The notes beneath the pieces are model-generated. The model was given only the letters and a program-made list of their open reading frames with translations, was not told the DNA's origin and ran no database searches. Of a stretch of 57,014 nt of DNA, positions 26,916 through 36,924 are shown piece by piece. Source of the DNA: Thermoanaerobaculia bacterium (GTDB lineage Bacteria; Acidobacteriota; Thermoanaerobaculia; Gp7-AA8); the NCBI GenBank assembly GCA_017883235.1, contig JADGNY010000026.1:1-57014 (forward strand), given 5' to 3'. A program made the translations under genes and the position numbers. Every line of letters begins with the position of its first letter. Position 1 is the first letter of the stretch.

Positions 26916-29355
26916 ATGAGGCAGACGCTGTCGTTACCGCGTCGCATCGCGGCTGCCTGTTTATTTGCTGTGGCGTTTTGCTGGCCGCTGGCAGCGGCTA
27001 CGGTGAGCAAGCTCAACGACGACGTGCTGGCCCCGTTGCGCGGGGCGGTCGTGGAGAAGAGGATCCTCCTGAACAAGGTCCCGCTCTACGCGCATGGCAC
27101 CGCAAGCATTGACCTCGAGGAGTTTCAGGTGTGGGCGCCGGGCGGGAAAGTCATCGTCAGCGATGGGAAGAGCGTTCAATACCTCGATCCGCCCCCGATG
27201 CGCTTTTTCCGCGGACTGGTGAACGGCGATCCGGAATCGTTCGCCTATTTCTCGATCGACGGGACAACCGGAGGCATTTACGGAATGGTTGCCACTCGCG
27301 ATGGCAAGTTCTCCGTGAATGCCAACAGGCGGCACCCGATCACCCGCGATCGCGCCGCAAATGGCGTTCGGGGCGATGACTTCGACTATTTCCTGACAGC
27401 ATCGGACGAAAGCGATGAGATGTCGATGACCGGCAAGACCTGGGAGTGTGGCGTCGATAAGATCCCGGCCCTGACGCACGTCAACCAGAGGATGTTTACC
27501 GAAACCGATGCCGCCGGACATCCGATCATCGCGCAAGGCATCAGCGGCACCCAGTCGTACGCGATTGCCGTCGAGGTGGAGACTGACGACGAGCTGTATG
27601 CCGCGGCAGGCAACAGCGTCAGCGCGGTGACGGCCCTTGTCACAAACCTGACCGGTGCGGTCTCGACGATCTACAACCGCGACCTTCACACGAACGTCGT
27701 TCAGCAAAACGTGCACGTTTATTCAGGCGGCCCAGGGACGGATCCGTGGACCGCGCCGGATTCCTTCAACGGCCTGGCCGAGCTCGGAAACTACTACCAC
27801 ACGAATCATCTGGCGCTGAAGCGCTCCGCGGTCATCATGCTGAGCGGGAAGACCACCCAGAGCGGCGTCGCCTGGGAAGGCACCATTGGCGAAGGTGATT
27901 TCGCGGCCACCATCAACTCCGTCAGCACGTACAGCGGTGGCTACGCCTGGTGCGGGTCGATCGGCGATCTCCAGGGAGGGTTCACCAGCACCGTCCCCGA
28001 TCCAAACGCCACGACGAATGGAACTTTGTACGGCATGCCCACCGGCGGTAACAACTACTGGCCACTGGAAGAATACGCTCACGAGCTTGGCCACAACCTG
28101 GCCGGACACCATACCCACTGCGTGGCCATCACTTCGGGAGAGGCCGCCGGAACGAATCATCCGAGCCAGCTCTTCGTCGACATGTGCCACACCGGCGAGA
28201 TAGACAACGATGGCAATGGACACACGAGCGGATTTCTCTTCTGCCCCTACAGAGAAGGGTACGATCATGAGTTATTGCCACAACGTGATCATCACCGGCG
28301 TACCGCAGAGCCGGTTCACGTTCGGGCAAGCCAGCGAAGTCAGCCACCACGAGCTCGACGACTATATGCTCCGTAGCGGAGGCCCTGTTCAGTTTCCCTC
28401 TGGTTTTGGAGGGCAGTTCAACATCGTAAACGCTGTCGGCACGTTCACGATGTCGACCATCACGGCCTCATCGACCGTCGCCCCGAATTCAACCGGCAAC
28501 ACCGCCTCGGTAACCACGGCGAATGGGGGCACCGTCACATTCTCGTGGACGATCACGGGCGGTACCATCACCAGCGCTTCGAATATCACCTCCATCACCT
28601 ACACCGCCGGCGCGTCCGGAAGCGTCGTGCTCCGCGCGACGGCCTACAAGAACGGCACCAACGGGGCTACGTTTCCCAACGGTGGCGTCGGCATCACCGA
28701 CACCAAGACCGTAACGATTGTCACCTGCACGGCGCCGGCGATCTCGACCCAACCGCAATCCGTCGGCGTGCCGGCAGGGACGGGAGTGACACTCTCGGTC
28801 GGCGCCACCGGGACGTCGCTGACGTATCAGTGGTACATCGGAACGAGCGGTGTCACGACAAGTCCCATCGGTGGTGCCACCGCTTCCTCGGTCAACGTCA
28901 CGCCGTCGTCGACGACGACGTATTGGGTGCGGGTGAGCAATTCCTGCGGTACCATGGACAGCGCGGCGGCGACCGTCACCGTGACGCCGATCGCCGCGGC
29001 GAGCTTCTACCTCCTGACCCCATGCCGCATTCTCGATACGCGCGGGGGTGCGCCGGTTCCCGCCAACGGCGTGATGAATCTGGTGGTGACTGGGAAGTGC
29101 GCCGTGGCGGCTGGAGCGACCTCGGCCGCCGTCAACGTCACCGTCGTCAACCCCTCTACGAGCGGGTTTGTAACTCTCTATCCGGGACCTGCGAATACGG
29201 TTCTGCCGGTCGTCAGCACGATCAACTACACGCCCGGCCGCACGCTCGCCAACAACGCGCGAATCACCATCGGTGTCGACGGATCGATCAACATCTTCAA
29301 CGCCGCCAGCCAACCTCTCGACTTCCTCATCGACGTATCGGGGTACTTCAAATGA
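26916..29355 (+). CDS. Secreted M12-like metalloprotease, frameshifted, with Ig-like and GYF C-terminal domains
   Basis: Two overlapping frames make one protein. Frame A (26916 to about 28247) has a signal peptide, a propeptide-like region and the zinc motif EEYAHELGHNLAGHHTHC (HExxHxxGxxH). Frame B continues with TEKGTIMSYCHN, the Met-turn, then an Ig-like domain (about 28730-28990) and a C-terminal domain starting FYLLTPCRILDTR and ending DVSGYFK. Removing one C from the CCCC run at 28244-28247 joins them as FLFCP-TEKGTIMSYC. It is a pseudogene, a homopolymer sequencing error or a slippage site; I cannot tell which. Confidence 0.82.
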
Positions 29356-29810
29356 ACAAGCACACTGTCTCGAGGCTCGTCCTTTTCACGCTTGCAGGCC
29401 TGCTGGGAGCCGTCTCCGCGGCGGCCCAAACCGGGCCGTATCAGTTCTTCGCGGTTGCGCCGTGCCGCGTCGTTGACACGCGCAATCCGAATTCGACGAA
29501 CGGTGGCCCGATTTTCAACGCGGGCACGCAGCGCGATTTCGCCATTCGCGGGAACTGCGGCGTCCCGACCTCGGCGAAGGCGGTGTCGCTCAACGTGACC
29601 ATCACGGGCGCTACGCAGGGCAGCTTTCTCACACTCTGGCCGTCGGGTGGAGCGCGGCCCGTGGTTTCGACGATCAACTTCACGTTTAGCGACCCGGCAC
29701 TGGCCAACGGCGCCATCGTCGGTCTCTCCACGTCCGCCAGCGATCTCTCGGTTTACAACTCAAGCGGCAACGTACACGTGATTCTCGACGTGACCGGATA
29801 CTTCCAGTAG
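29352..29810 (+). CDS. Secreted stand-alone PCR-DTR-GYF domain protein
   Basis: 152 residues: a signal peptide (about 1-25) and one domain FFAVAPCRVVDTRNP ... VSTINFTF ... VHVILDVTGYFQ. It matches the C-terminal domain of the metalloprotease directly upstream, with the same order of motifs, so it is a free-standing paralogue. Its ATG overlaps the protease stop, so they are co-translated. Function of the domain is unknown to me; a cell-surface or secretion-sorting role is a guess. Confidence 0.85.
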   Translation: MNKHTVSRLVLFTLAGLLGAVSAAAQTGPYQFFAVAPCRVVDTRNPNSTNGGPIFNAGTQRDFAIRGNCGVPTSAKAVSLNVTITGATQGSFLTLWPSGGARPVVSTINFTFSDPALANGAIVGLSTSASDLSVYNSSGNVHVILDVTGYFQ

Positions 29811-29866
29811 CTCGGTGGTTGCAAGGAAGTCTCGGCGCGCCCCTCCGCGATGGAGCGCGCTGTCCG

Positions 29867-30283
29867 TCATCGGGCTGTTGACCGGCGCCGCGGTTCCCCT
29901 TGCTTCAGCGAGATGACGAGGATCAGCCCGTCGGGCGCCGTGAACATCATCGGCATGCGCTCGCGAGGAAGCGTCGCGAAGTGCGTCATCGCGCCGTCCA
30001 TGCCGTCGAACTGACGCAGCTCGAACGGATCGTTGCCGACGTCAATGGCAGAGCCCGTGGCCATGCGGCGCAGTACAAGCCAGTGAGAATCGTAAAGGCC
30101 GACCGGAACCGCGATCACCTGGGGATCGCCCGCGGCATGCATCAGCTCGATCGACGCACAGCTCCAGTCGTCGCAGGTTTTTACCACCCAGAGATGTGTG
30201 AGCGGGATACAGGGACATTCCGCCGACAACGGGGCGGCAACGAACACACTGAAAAGAAGCGTGCAGAGGATCGTCGAGCGCAT
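29867..30283 (-). CDS. Small secreted hypothetical protein
   Basis: 138 residues with a signal peptide (MRSTILCTLLFSVFVAAPLSA) and Cys-rich start ECPCIPLTHLWVVKTCDDWSC, suggesting disulfides. AGGAG lies 7 nt before the ATG, which supports it being a real gene. The C terminus (LKQGEPRRRSTAR) is basic. No family recognised. It diverges from the gene at 30377 and converges on the GYF-domain gene. Confidence 0.65.
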   Translation of the reverse strand: MRSTILCTLLFSVFVAAPLSAECPCIPLTHLWVVKTCDDWSCASIELMHAAGDPQVIAVPVGLYDSHWLVLRRMATGSAIDVGNDPFELRQFDGMDGAMTHFATLPRERMPMMFTAPDGLILVISLKQGEPRRRSTAR

Positions 30284-30376
30284 GAGAGGTCTCCTGGGCG
30301 GCGGTGTCTTGAAACCTTCATGCCACGCGTGAGATGGCTTCGATTATGAATTACTCGAAGTTCGACTGAGGGACTC

Positions 30377-31012
30377 ATGCATTCGGACGTTCGCCATCGA
30401 CTGGCTGTTTTTCTCGCACTCGCCTTTCTAACTCCGGCCGCGTTTGCTGCTTCGTTCGTCGTTCCGGCCGACCGCGATCTGATCCGTCGTGCTCAAGCGA
30501 TCGTGATCGCAACGCCGCTCGCTTCTTATACGCAGATCAATGATGAAGGCGGAATCGAGACCGTCACACCCATCCGCATCGAAGAGGCGTTGAAGAGCGA
30601 AGGCCTCGGCGACTCGCTGACCATCGTCGAGCCGGGCGGTGAATACGATGGCCGCGTCACGGTCATCCCCGGCGTTCCGCGCTTCACCACGAGTGAGCGC
30701 ACCCTTCTCTTCCTCGTCCGCACGGGGAGAGACCGCTGGGCGGTGGCGGAGCTCGTGCTGGGCAAGTTCACCTTCCGTCGCGACGGCACCCTGCTGCTCC
30801 GCGATACGGACGAAATCACCGGCTGGGATCCGGACCTCACGCCTCATGTCGAGCGCCTCAGGGATACGGCACGATTTCTCGCATTCATTCGCGTCGAAAG
30901 CCGCGGCGGTATGGGGAAGGAAGACTACTTCGTCCCCGACCCGGCGGCCGTGAAGGAGCGGCCCGAAGATCGTGTGCACGTGATTCTCGATCTGACCGGA
31001 TATTTCCAGTAG
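30377..31012 (+). CDS. Secreted hypothetical protein with a grafted GYFQ tail
   Basis: 211 residues with a signal peptide (1-25). The main part (DLIRRAQAIVIATPLAS ... RTLLFLVRTGRDRWAVAELVLGKF ... FLAFIRVESRG) resembles secreted proteins I have seen in related bacteria, without a known function. The last 12 residues, VHVILDLTGYFQ, match the end of the GYF-domain protein at 29352-29810 (VHVILDVTGYFQ). The rest of that domain is missing, so the tail looks like a recombination joint. Confidence 0.78.
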   Translation: MHSDVRHRLAVFLALAFLTPAAFAASFVVPADRDLIRRAQAIVIATPLASYTQINDEGGIETVTPIRIEEALKSEGLGDSLTIVEPGGEYDGRVTVIPGVPRFTTSERTLLFLVRTGRDRWAVAELVLGKFTFRRDGTLLLRDTDEITGWDPDLTPHVERLRDTARFLAFIRVESRGGMGKEDYFVPDPAAVKERPEDRVHVILDLTGYFQ

Positions 31013-31020
31013 CTTCCGGC

Positions 31021-31058
31021 AAAAAAAACGCCGCCCCACCGGCAGGTGGGGCGGCGTT
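31021..31058 (-). terminator. Strong intrinsic terminator between convergent genes
   Basis: A perfect 14-bp stem AACGCCGCCCCACC/GGTGGGGCGGCGTT with a GGCA loop. The minus strand continues with eight Ts, so it ends the beta-helix gene at 31080-32018; on the plus strand it may also slow the upstream gene. Confidence 0.9.
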
Positions 31059-31079
31059 CCATTCGATCGATTCGAACGG

Positions 31080-32018
31080 TTACTGCAGTCCAGGAACGAC
31101 GTTACCGGTAAACGTGCCGTTCGAGGTGTTCAGGTTCAGCACGTTGTTCTGGAACGTCTCCAACGTGCCGCCGGCTGAGTGATCGAGGCCCGTGCCGTTG
31201 CCCGTGATGGTCGTGGCGGAGACCCGGATGAACGATGCTCCGCCTGAAGTCTTCAGGCCGGCACCGGTGTTGCCCGCGACCTGTGAGTTCGCAACGATGA
31301 TGACGGTGCCGGTAGCTCCCGCTGCGAACGAGAGGACGCCGTCGCCGAAGTTGCCGGAGACCCTGCTCTCATAAATGTTTACGTTGGCCTTGTCTTCCGC
31401 GCGCACGCCCGCTGCATTCGTTGTCAGAATGCAATCATGAATCGTGGCGCGAGCGGCGGTTGCACCGGCCGCCGGCTTCACGAGGATGCCCTGGGCCGTC
31501 TGTGAGATCGACGTGTGACGAACGATGAGCTGGCCGGTGCCGGTATCGTTCTCGAAGTCGATTCCAGCCGCTGAGTACGACTTGATGTAGCAGTCCTCGA
31601 CAAGCAGCGAGTCGCCGGCGATGAAGCGAATGCCGTTGACGCCGAGCGTCACGCCGCTGCCGTCGATCAGGATGTTGCGCAGAACGACGTTGCGGCCGGT
31701 GCCTGACGTGATGTTGACGATGATCCCGTTGGTTCCGGACGACAGCGTGCTGGCCAGCGTTCCGTTGCCTTCGAGGGTCATTGCCTTCGTGATCGTGAGA
31801 GCCCCGAACCCACCTGGATCCAACGCATCGATGATGCCCCCTGCGGCGGTCTTCGAGATTGCTCCTGCCCACGTCTTGCAGGGAGCCGTGCGGCTGCACG
31901 GGTTGACATCGTCACCCACGCCCGAAACCCACGTACGAGTTGCCTGGGCGTGAGCGGCACTCGCACCAACTGTTAACGCTATCGCTAAAAAAACCGAGCG
32001 CGACCGGACTTTGCTCAT
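31080..32018 (-). CDS. Secreted right-handed beta-helix protein
   Basis: 312 residues with a signal peptide ending AAHAQA. TRTWVSGVGDDVNPCSRTAPCKTWAGAISKT is the N-terminal cap seen in secreted pectate-lyase-like beta-helix proteins. Repeats of the type GIRF, LVEDCYIKSYSAAGI, LIVRHTSI, ATIHDCIL, VNIYESRVSGN and VSATTITGNGTGL give about eight to ten coils. No catalytic acid cluster is obvious. A strong GGAGGAG lies 5 nt before the ATG; CATAAT about 60 nt further upstream may be its -10. Confidence 0.88.
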   Translation of the reverse strand: MSKVRSRSVFLAIALTVGASAAHAQATRTWVSGVGDDVNPCSRTAPCKTWAGAISKTAAGGIIDALDPGGFGALTITKAMTLEGNGTLASTLSSGTNGIIVNITSGTGRNVVLRNILIDGSGVTLGVNGIRFIAGDSLLVEDCYIKSYSAAGIDFENDTGTGQLIVRHTSISQTAQGILVKPAAGATAARATIHDCILTTNAAGVRAEDKANVNIYESRVSGNFGDGVLSFAAGATGTVIIVANSQVAGNTGAGLKTSGGASFIRVSATTITGNGTGLDHSAGGTLETFQNNVLNLNTSNGTFTGNVVPGLQ

Positions 32019-32278
32019 GACTTCTCCTCCTAAGTTGTTTGTTACGTGAATGCTGGGAATTTCGGTGGATTATGCACCAACGGCAGTGACGCAGGACACA
32101 AAATTGTCTTTTTTGCGGTTCCACCTGTCCCCAGTATTCTAAAAACCACCAATCCTGGTGCAGGATCGTCCTCACATGGTTCCTCTTCTTCGCGCCGTGC
32201 GAGAGGCGGCAGATGTTAGCAGAGGCCGCCGGCCAGGCGAGGCCAGGGCAGTTGCACCACACTGACCGTTCCGGCGGA

Positions 32279-34387
32279 CTACGGCGGCGAAGCGTCGACC
32301 GATGCGAGGTCGAGCTGTTTGACTGTTTTCCGACCCGGCAGCAGAAAGGCGATGCCGAGCAGAAACGCGGCATGGAACGGCAGGATGCTCTTGTAGCCGT
32401 AGGTCCACGGCGCGGCCATCACCATCGCGGTCAGATGCGAAAGTGCGAAGGCGATGAGCACGGGGCGGTTGGGCCACGGAATGACGCGACGCCAAAGCGC
32501 GAGTCCGAAGACGACCGTCACCAGGATGAGGAGCCGCGGACGGTTCATTGGCGACGAACCGAGATCCGTGATGCCGAGGGTGAAGAGCAGCTTGCGCATC
32601 TCGACCCATGCGGTGTGCGTCGGCCGCGTAGCCCAGATCTGAAAGAACATGCGGATCGAGTCCGTGAGGCCAGGCCATTGCCCGTTCGCCTGCACCATCG
32701 TAGGGATCGGTTCCTCGTGGTCGACGTAGAGGTAATACGGCAGCGTTACGAACGAGCTGACCAAGAGGACGAACTTTCGCGCCACGATCCAGTTCCGGAG
32801 GGTAAAGGGCGACACGCTGGCGAAGAAGCCAAGGGCGAATGTGATCGCGGCGCCAACGCGGCGGAAGAAGCCGCCGAGGTGGCGATCCAGGATGATGGCG
32901 AGGAAAAAAAACGGCACGAAAATCAGACCGGACGGCCGCGTCGCCGCGGTGAGCGCCGTGAGAATCCCTGCGAGGGTCATCCATGCCGCCGACCGCCGCT
33001 CGAAGGCGAAGGTGCAGACGGTTAGCGTCGCAAGCACCATCGGCAGATAGAGGTTGTCGGTGAATGCGTTCATGCAGTAAGGCGCCGCCAGCAGACGGAG
33101 GAAAACACCGAGGGCGACGATCGCGGCGACGCCGGCGCCTTCGGCCACCCGGTTGCGCAGCATGAGCCAGAAGAAAATGCCGCAGGTCCCGATACAGAGG
33201 AAGTTGAAAAGGATGATGGTGGCGAAATCCTCGCCGAAAAGGAGGTGCGCCGCGGCGAGGCCATACGGGTAGAGCGGGTACCAGTAGTACTCGTGTCCGT
33301 GGCCCTCGCGGTCGACCATGAGAATGCCGTTGAAGACGATCTGCCGAGACTGCGCCTCGTAACCGAGGTAGTCATCGCCGTGCGAAAGCTCCACGGTGAG
33401 GTGGCGGTAAGGCCATGCCTGCTTGAAGCCGTACATCAGAAAAACGGCGAACAGCGCGACCGCCGCGACCTTCATCGGCGAGAGCCACACTTCTTCCAGT
33501 GCTACGGAACTGAGCCGCGCGTAAGCTTCGCCCGCCGTGAAGATCATGAGCGCCACGGCCGACAGGCCGAGCAGGGTGATCCCGCGCGCCGCCCAGACCG
33601 AACGCGTGAACTGGAGCGGAGTGGCCGGCCGCGGCGTGACGGGATCGGCGATACCGGCTAGGGTGATCCCCGGCTCGCTCTTCGCCGGCTTCACATAGTC
33701 GACGGTGATGACGTGCTGGCCGGGCGCGGCGAGGCGTCGCGCAGGAATTGCCGCCTCTTTCGGATTGGCGGCTGTGAAAACGGTCATGCCGTCGACGGCG
33801 ATGGAGACGATGCCCTTTGCTGTCAGCTTAGGCAGCGTCGGCAGCGCGGACTTCGTCCAGACGTAGCCCTGCCAGCGCACGCGGAAGGGGTAGGCGAAAT
33901 CTCGCGGCTCATGGATCCACTCGGCCTCCTCGGGCACGGCCAAGTCGTTGACGAAGTAGAGTGCAAACGTTTTCTCGTCGAACGCGATCTCGCGGTCGAC
34001 GCGGTCATGGCGGATACCTCCGAGGCTGACGTGGTCGACGCGGGTGAGCCATGATTCGCCGGCGAACCACCGCGCCACGTTCCAGTACGTGCCGCTCCAG
34101 CCTGCCGGGATCACCGGCAACATCAGAACGGCTTTCAGTCCGATCGCCAGCGCGAAAAGGGCGAGCCAGCGGAATCGCAGCGTCTGGTGCGGCGGAAAGA
34201 GTAGAGAAAAGACACCAGCCACGAGCGTGAGGAGAAAAATGACTTGGGCGCGTCCCGGCAGGGGCATGCCGGAGAAGAGCGAGCGGTCCGGTCCCGGAAT
34301 CAGCAGGAAGACGACGAAGAGACAGTAGGCGACCCACCAACGCCAGCGGACCGCAATGCTCGCGTGTGGGCTGGGAGTATTGTCCAT
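32279..34387 (-). CDS. GT-C type membrane glycosyltransferase with an extracytoplasmic beta domain
   Basis: 702 residues. Two or three membrane helices come first, then a soluble segment (about 120-260) with WIHEPRDFAYPFRVRWQGYVWTK and VSIAVDGMTVF, which resembles a PA14/jelly-roll carbohydrate-binding domain. Many helices follow (about 280-690), with SHGDDYLGYEAQSRQIVFNG, an acidic GDD luminal motif like that of PMT/ArnT-type polyprenyl-phosphate-sugar transferases. It probably decorates the surface polysaccharide. It diverges from the GT4-flippase gene, with 35 bp between starts. Confidence 0.78.
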   Translation of the reverse strand: MDNTPSPHASIAVRWRWWVAYCLFVVFLLIPGPDRSLFSGMPLPGRAQVIFLLTLVAGVFSLLFPPHQTLRFRWLALFALAIGLKAVLMLPVIPAGWSGTYWNVARWFAGESWLTRVDHVSLGGIRHDRVDREIAFDEKTFALYFVNDLAVPEEAEWIHEPRDFAYPFRVRWQGYVWTKSALPTLPKLTAKGIVSIAVDGMTVFTAANPKEAAIPARRLAAPGQHVITVDYVKPAKSEPGITLAGIADPVTPRPATPLQFTRSVWAARGITLLGLSAVALMIFTAGEAYARLSSVALEEVWLSPMKVAAVALFAVFLMYGFKQAWPYRHLTVELSHGDDYLGYEAQSRQIVFNGILMVDREGHGHEYYWYPLYPYGLAAAHLLFGEDFATIILFNFLCIGTCGIFFWLMLRNRVAEGAGVAAIVALGVFLRLLAAPYCMNAFTDNLYLPMVLATLTVCTFAFERRSAAWMTLAGILTALTAATRPSGLIFVPFFFLAIILDRHLGGFFRRVGAAITFALGFFASVSPFTLRNWIVARKFVLLVSSFVTLPYYLYVDHEEPIPTMVQANGQWPGLTDSIRMFFQIWATRPTHTAWVEMRKLLFTLGITDLGSSPMNRPRLLILVTVVFGLALWRRVIPWPNRPVLIAFALSHLTAMVMAAPWTYGYKSILPFHAAFLLGIAFLLPGRKTVKQLDLASVDASPP

Positions 34388-34409
34388 TCGTTAATTTCCG
34401 ACGAAGCGT

Positions 34410-34415
34410 TAGTAT
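34410..34415 (+). promoter_or_regulatory. -10-like hexamer of the GT4-flippase gene
   Basis: TAGTAT ends 7 nt before the GTG at 34423 and supports that start. Confidence 0.4.
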
Positions 34416-34422
34416 CTTCGGG

Positions 34423-36924
34423 GTGCGGGACATTGTCCAGAACGCCGACCACGCGGAATCGCTCGAAACGAGAGCGGTGTTGTGGGGCGACGTGCCGGAT
34501 TCGATTGTCTCTCCGCCCGCGCTCGGTGCTCCGCTACGCGTTTTCGCGCTGGCGTCGTACCCGATCGAGGCGGCCGGCACTCGGATGCGGATGACGCAGT
34601 TCATCAGCGCGCTCGCCGCACAAGGCATCCACGTCACATTTCTTCCGTTTCTTGGCCGGCGCGCCTACCGATGGCTTTACGATCCGCGTTACGCGGCCCT
34701 CACGGTCGCCGCGCTCCTATTTGGCAGCCTCGTGCGTATCTTCCAACTCCCCAGGCTGCTTCGCGCCGACGTCGTCCTCGTGCAACGCGAGGCGATGCTG
34801 ATCGGGCCGCCGCTCGTGGAATGGTTCGTCGCCTGCGTGCTGCGGCGGCCGCTCGTGCTGGATCTCGACGACGCGACCTACATCGAGCTTCCCAGCCCCG
34901 TTTACGGCCGGCTGGCCAATTTGTTGAAATGGCGCGGAAAAACCGATTGGATCATCGACCACAGCGAGTACGTCATCTGCGGGAACGAGAGAATCGCCGA
35001 GCATGTTCGTCGACGCGGGAGGCCGGCTGTGGCCATACCAACGATCGTCGACCCCGACGTCTTCACGCCCCGTAGTGATGACCACGGAATCGAGCCGCCT
35101 GTCATCGGCTGGATCGGCTCCCACTCCACATGGCCATACGTCCAGAGAATCATACCGGTACTCGAGCGTCTGGCGAAGTTGCATCGTTTCCACGTACGCA
35201 TCGTCGGCGCAGGACGCGTCACCACCGACTTGCGCGGAGTCGATTTGGAAGTCCTGCCATGGAGCCTCGATCGGGAGGTTCAAGATTTTCAGGCACTCGA
35301 CATCGGCATCTACCCGCTGCCCGACGACGAGTGGGCCGAGGGAAAGTCGGGACTGAAGGCGATCGAGTATTTGTGCGCCGGTGTGCCGTACGTCGCCAGT
35401 CCGGTAGGTATCGTGGCGCAGATCGGCGAGCCGGAGCAGACGCACCTCCTGGCGACGACGCCCGACGAGTGGTACGAGGCGTTGGACAGTCTGCTTCGTG
35501 ACGCCGAGTACCGCCGCGCCATGGGGCGAGCTGGGCGCAAGCACGCGGTGTTGACCTATTCGTTCAAGCTATGCGCCGAGCGCATCGGCGCCGTCCTGCG
35601 CGCAGCCGCCGGTCGCGATGCGAGGGATGCCGAACAAGGATCTGTGTCTACACCGGCATGGTGGATTCGAGTCCCGGCGCGACTAATCCGAATGCTCGAC
35701 GTCTTGCCAATCGTCGGCTTCCGCGGGCTCGCCGGCGGCATGCCGATCCTCATAGGTCTCTACATCGGCCATCGTTGGGGGTTAGTGCCGCTTGGAGCGT
35801 ACACCTTCGCCAGCTCGTTTGCCGCCGTCGGACTGATCGTCACCGATTGGGGCTGTACGCGTTGGCTGCCCCGCGAGCTGGCACTGGCGAAGGTCGGCAG
35901 TGACGACCTTCGCGCGGCGCATGCGTCGAACTCCGTCCGGCTGATCTTCGCGTCTCTCTACGTCCTGATGACTTTCGCCATGACCACGGCCGGGCTGATG
36001 AAGCAGGAAGTGGCAACGTATGCGTATGAGCTGGCGATCCTTTACGGGGTCGCGATCATCAGCACCGACGGAATGAGCGATCTGATCGTGGCTCGGAAGA
36101 CTTGGCGCATCGCGTCGGCCATGGCCATTGGCCTCGCCGTGTTCTTCGTTGGCGCGTTCGTGGCGGACCGTTTCTTTGCCACGCCGTATGCGCTCGTCGC
36201 CGCGTACATCGCCGGGAAAATAGTGGAGGCGGCCGTGCTCATCGCCGGGCGCATGAGCCTCCTCCGCTTCTCAAGCCACCATCTCTGGCGCATGACCGTG
36301 GCCCTGGGCCCGTTCGGCGTGCAGGCCATCCTGGCCGTCATCTACTCACGAGTGGCGATCTTCATCATCGAAAACCAGCGGCCCCTCAGCGATGTCGGCA
36401 TCGTCGGCGCTGCCACCGCGCTTCAAGGAGTGGTGCTGCTGTTGCCCGCATCCATGACTCTGCTCCACTTCCCGGCCCTGTCGACCGCGGCCGCGGCGCA
36501 ACGGCTGGGAGAAATGCTCCGGATCGTCAGGCGATCTACTGCTGGCTCTGTAGTCGGCGTGACGGTCGGTCTCGTCGTATTCGCAAGTGTCCGGTATCAG
36601 GTGGCTAACGTCCTGCATATCCCTCTAGTGTACGTTCCGTTCGTCATGGCGCTGATCGCGATGAGCTATCTGACCATCGGGACGACCATGGCCGGCGCGG
36701 TGCTGCAAGCGCTCGGCGGCGAACAGCTCGCCGCGAAGCTGTCCTTTCTCACGCTCGGGCTGTCCATTCCCTGCCGCTTTATCTTCATCCGTTATTTCGG
36801 CGTGTGGGGCGTCTTCCACGGCGCATTGACAAGCGAACTGGCGACGCTGGTGATTTTCGTCTTCGCCGCGGTGCGAGTGGCTCGGCGAACGTTCGTAGCA
36901 TTGCGCCTGGGGGCGGCGGCGTGA
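34423..36924 (+). CDS. GT4 glycosyltransferase fused to a Wzx-like flippase
   Basis: 833 residues from the GTG at 34423. The first 400 or so are a GT-B glycosyltransferase: LRVFALASYPIEAAGTRMRMTQFISAL, PLVLDLDDATYIE, VIGWIGSHSTWPY and the donor-binding EGKSGLKAIEYLCAGVPYVAS. After a linker comes a polytopic region of about 12 helices (about 425-825), MLDVLPIVGFRGLAGGMPILIGLYIGHRWG onward, like polysaccharide flippases of the MOP superfamily. No stop or frameshift separates them. It would couple the last sugar transfer to export of the lipid-linked unit. An ATG at 34366 is possible but overlaps the divergent gene. Confidence 0.85.
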   Translation: MRDIVQNADHAESLETRAVLWGDVPDSIVSPPALGAPLRVFALASYPIEAAGTRMRMTQFISALAAQGIHVTFLPFLGRRAYRWLYDPRYAALTVAALLFGSLVRIFQLPRLLRADVVLVQREAMLIGPPLVEWFVACVLRRPLVLDLDDATYIELPSPVYGRLANLLKWRGKTDWIIDHSEYVICGNERIAEHVRRRGRPAVAIPTIVDPDVFTPRSDDHGIEPPVIGWIGSHSTWPYVQRIIPVLERLAKLHRFHVRIVGAGRVTTDLRGVDLEVLPWSLDREVQDFQALDIGIYPLPDDEWAEGKSGLKAIEYLCAGVPYVASPVGIVAQIGEPEQTHLLATTPDEWYEALDSLLRDAEYRRAMGRAGRKHAVLTYSFKLCAERIGAVLRAAAGRDARDAEQGSVSTPAWWIRVPARLIRMLDVLPIVGFRGLAGGMPILIGLYIGHRWGLVPLGAYTFASSFAAVGLIVTDWGCTRWLPRELALAKVGSDDLRAAHASNSVRLIFASLYVLMTFAMTTAGLMKQEVATYAYELAILYGVAIISTDGMSDLIVARKTWRIASAMAIGLAVFFVGAFVADRFFATPYALVAAYIAGKIVEAAVLIAGRMSLLRFSSHHLWRMTVALGPFGVQAILAVIYSRVAIFIIENQRPLSDVGIVGAATALQGVVLLLPASMTLLHFPALSTAAAAQRLGEMLRIVRRSTAGSVVGVTVGLVVFASVRYQVANVLHIPLVYVPFVMALIAMSYLTIGTTMAGAVLQALGGEQLAAKLSFLTLGLSIPCRFIFIRYFGVWGVFHGALTSELATLVIFVFAAVRVARRTFVALRLGAAA

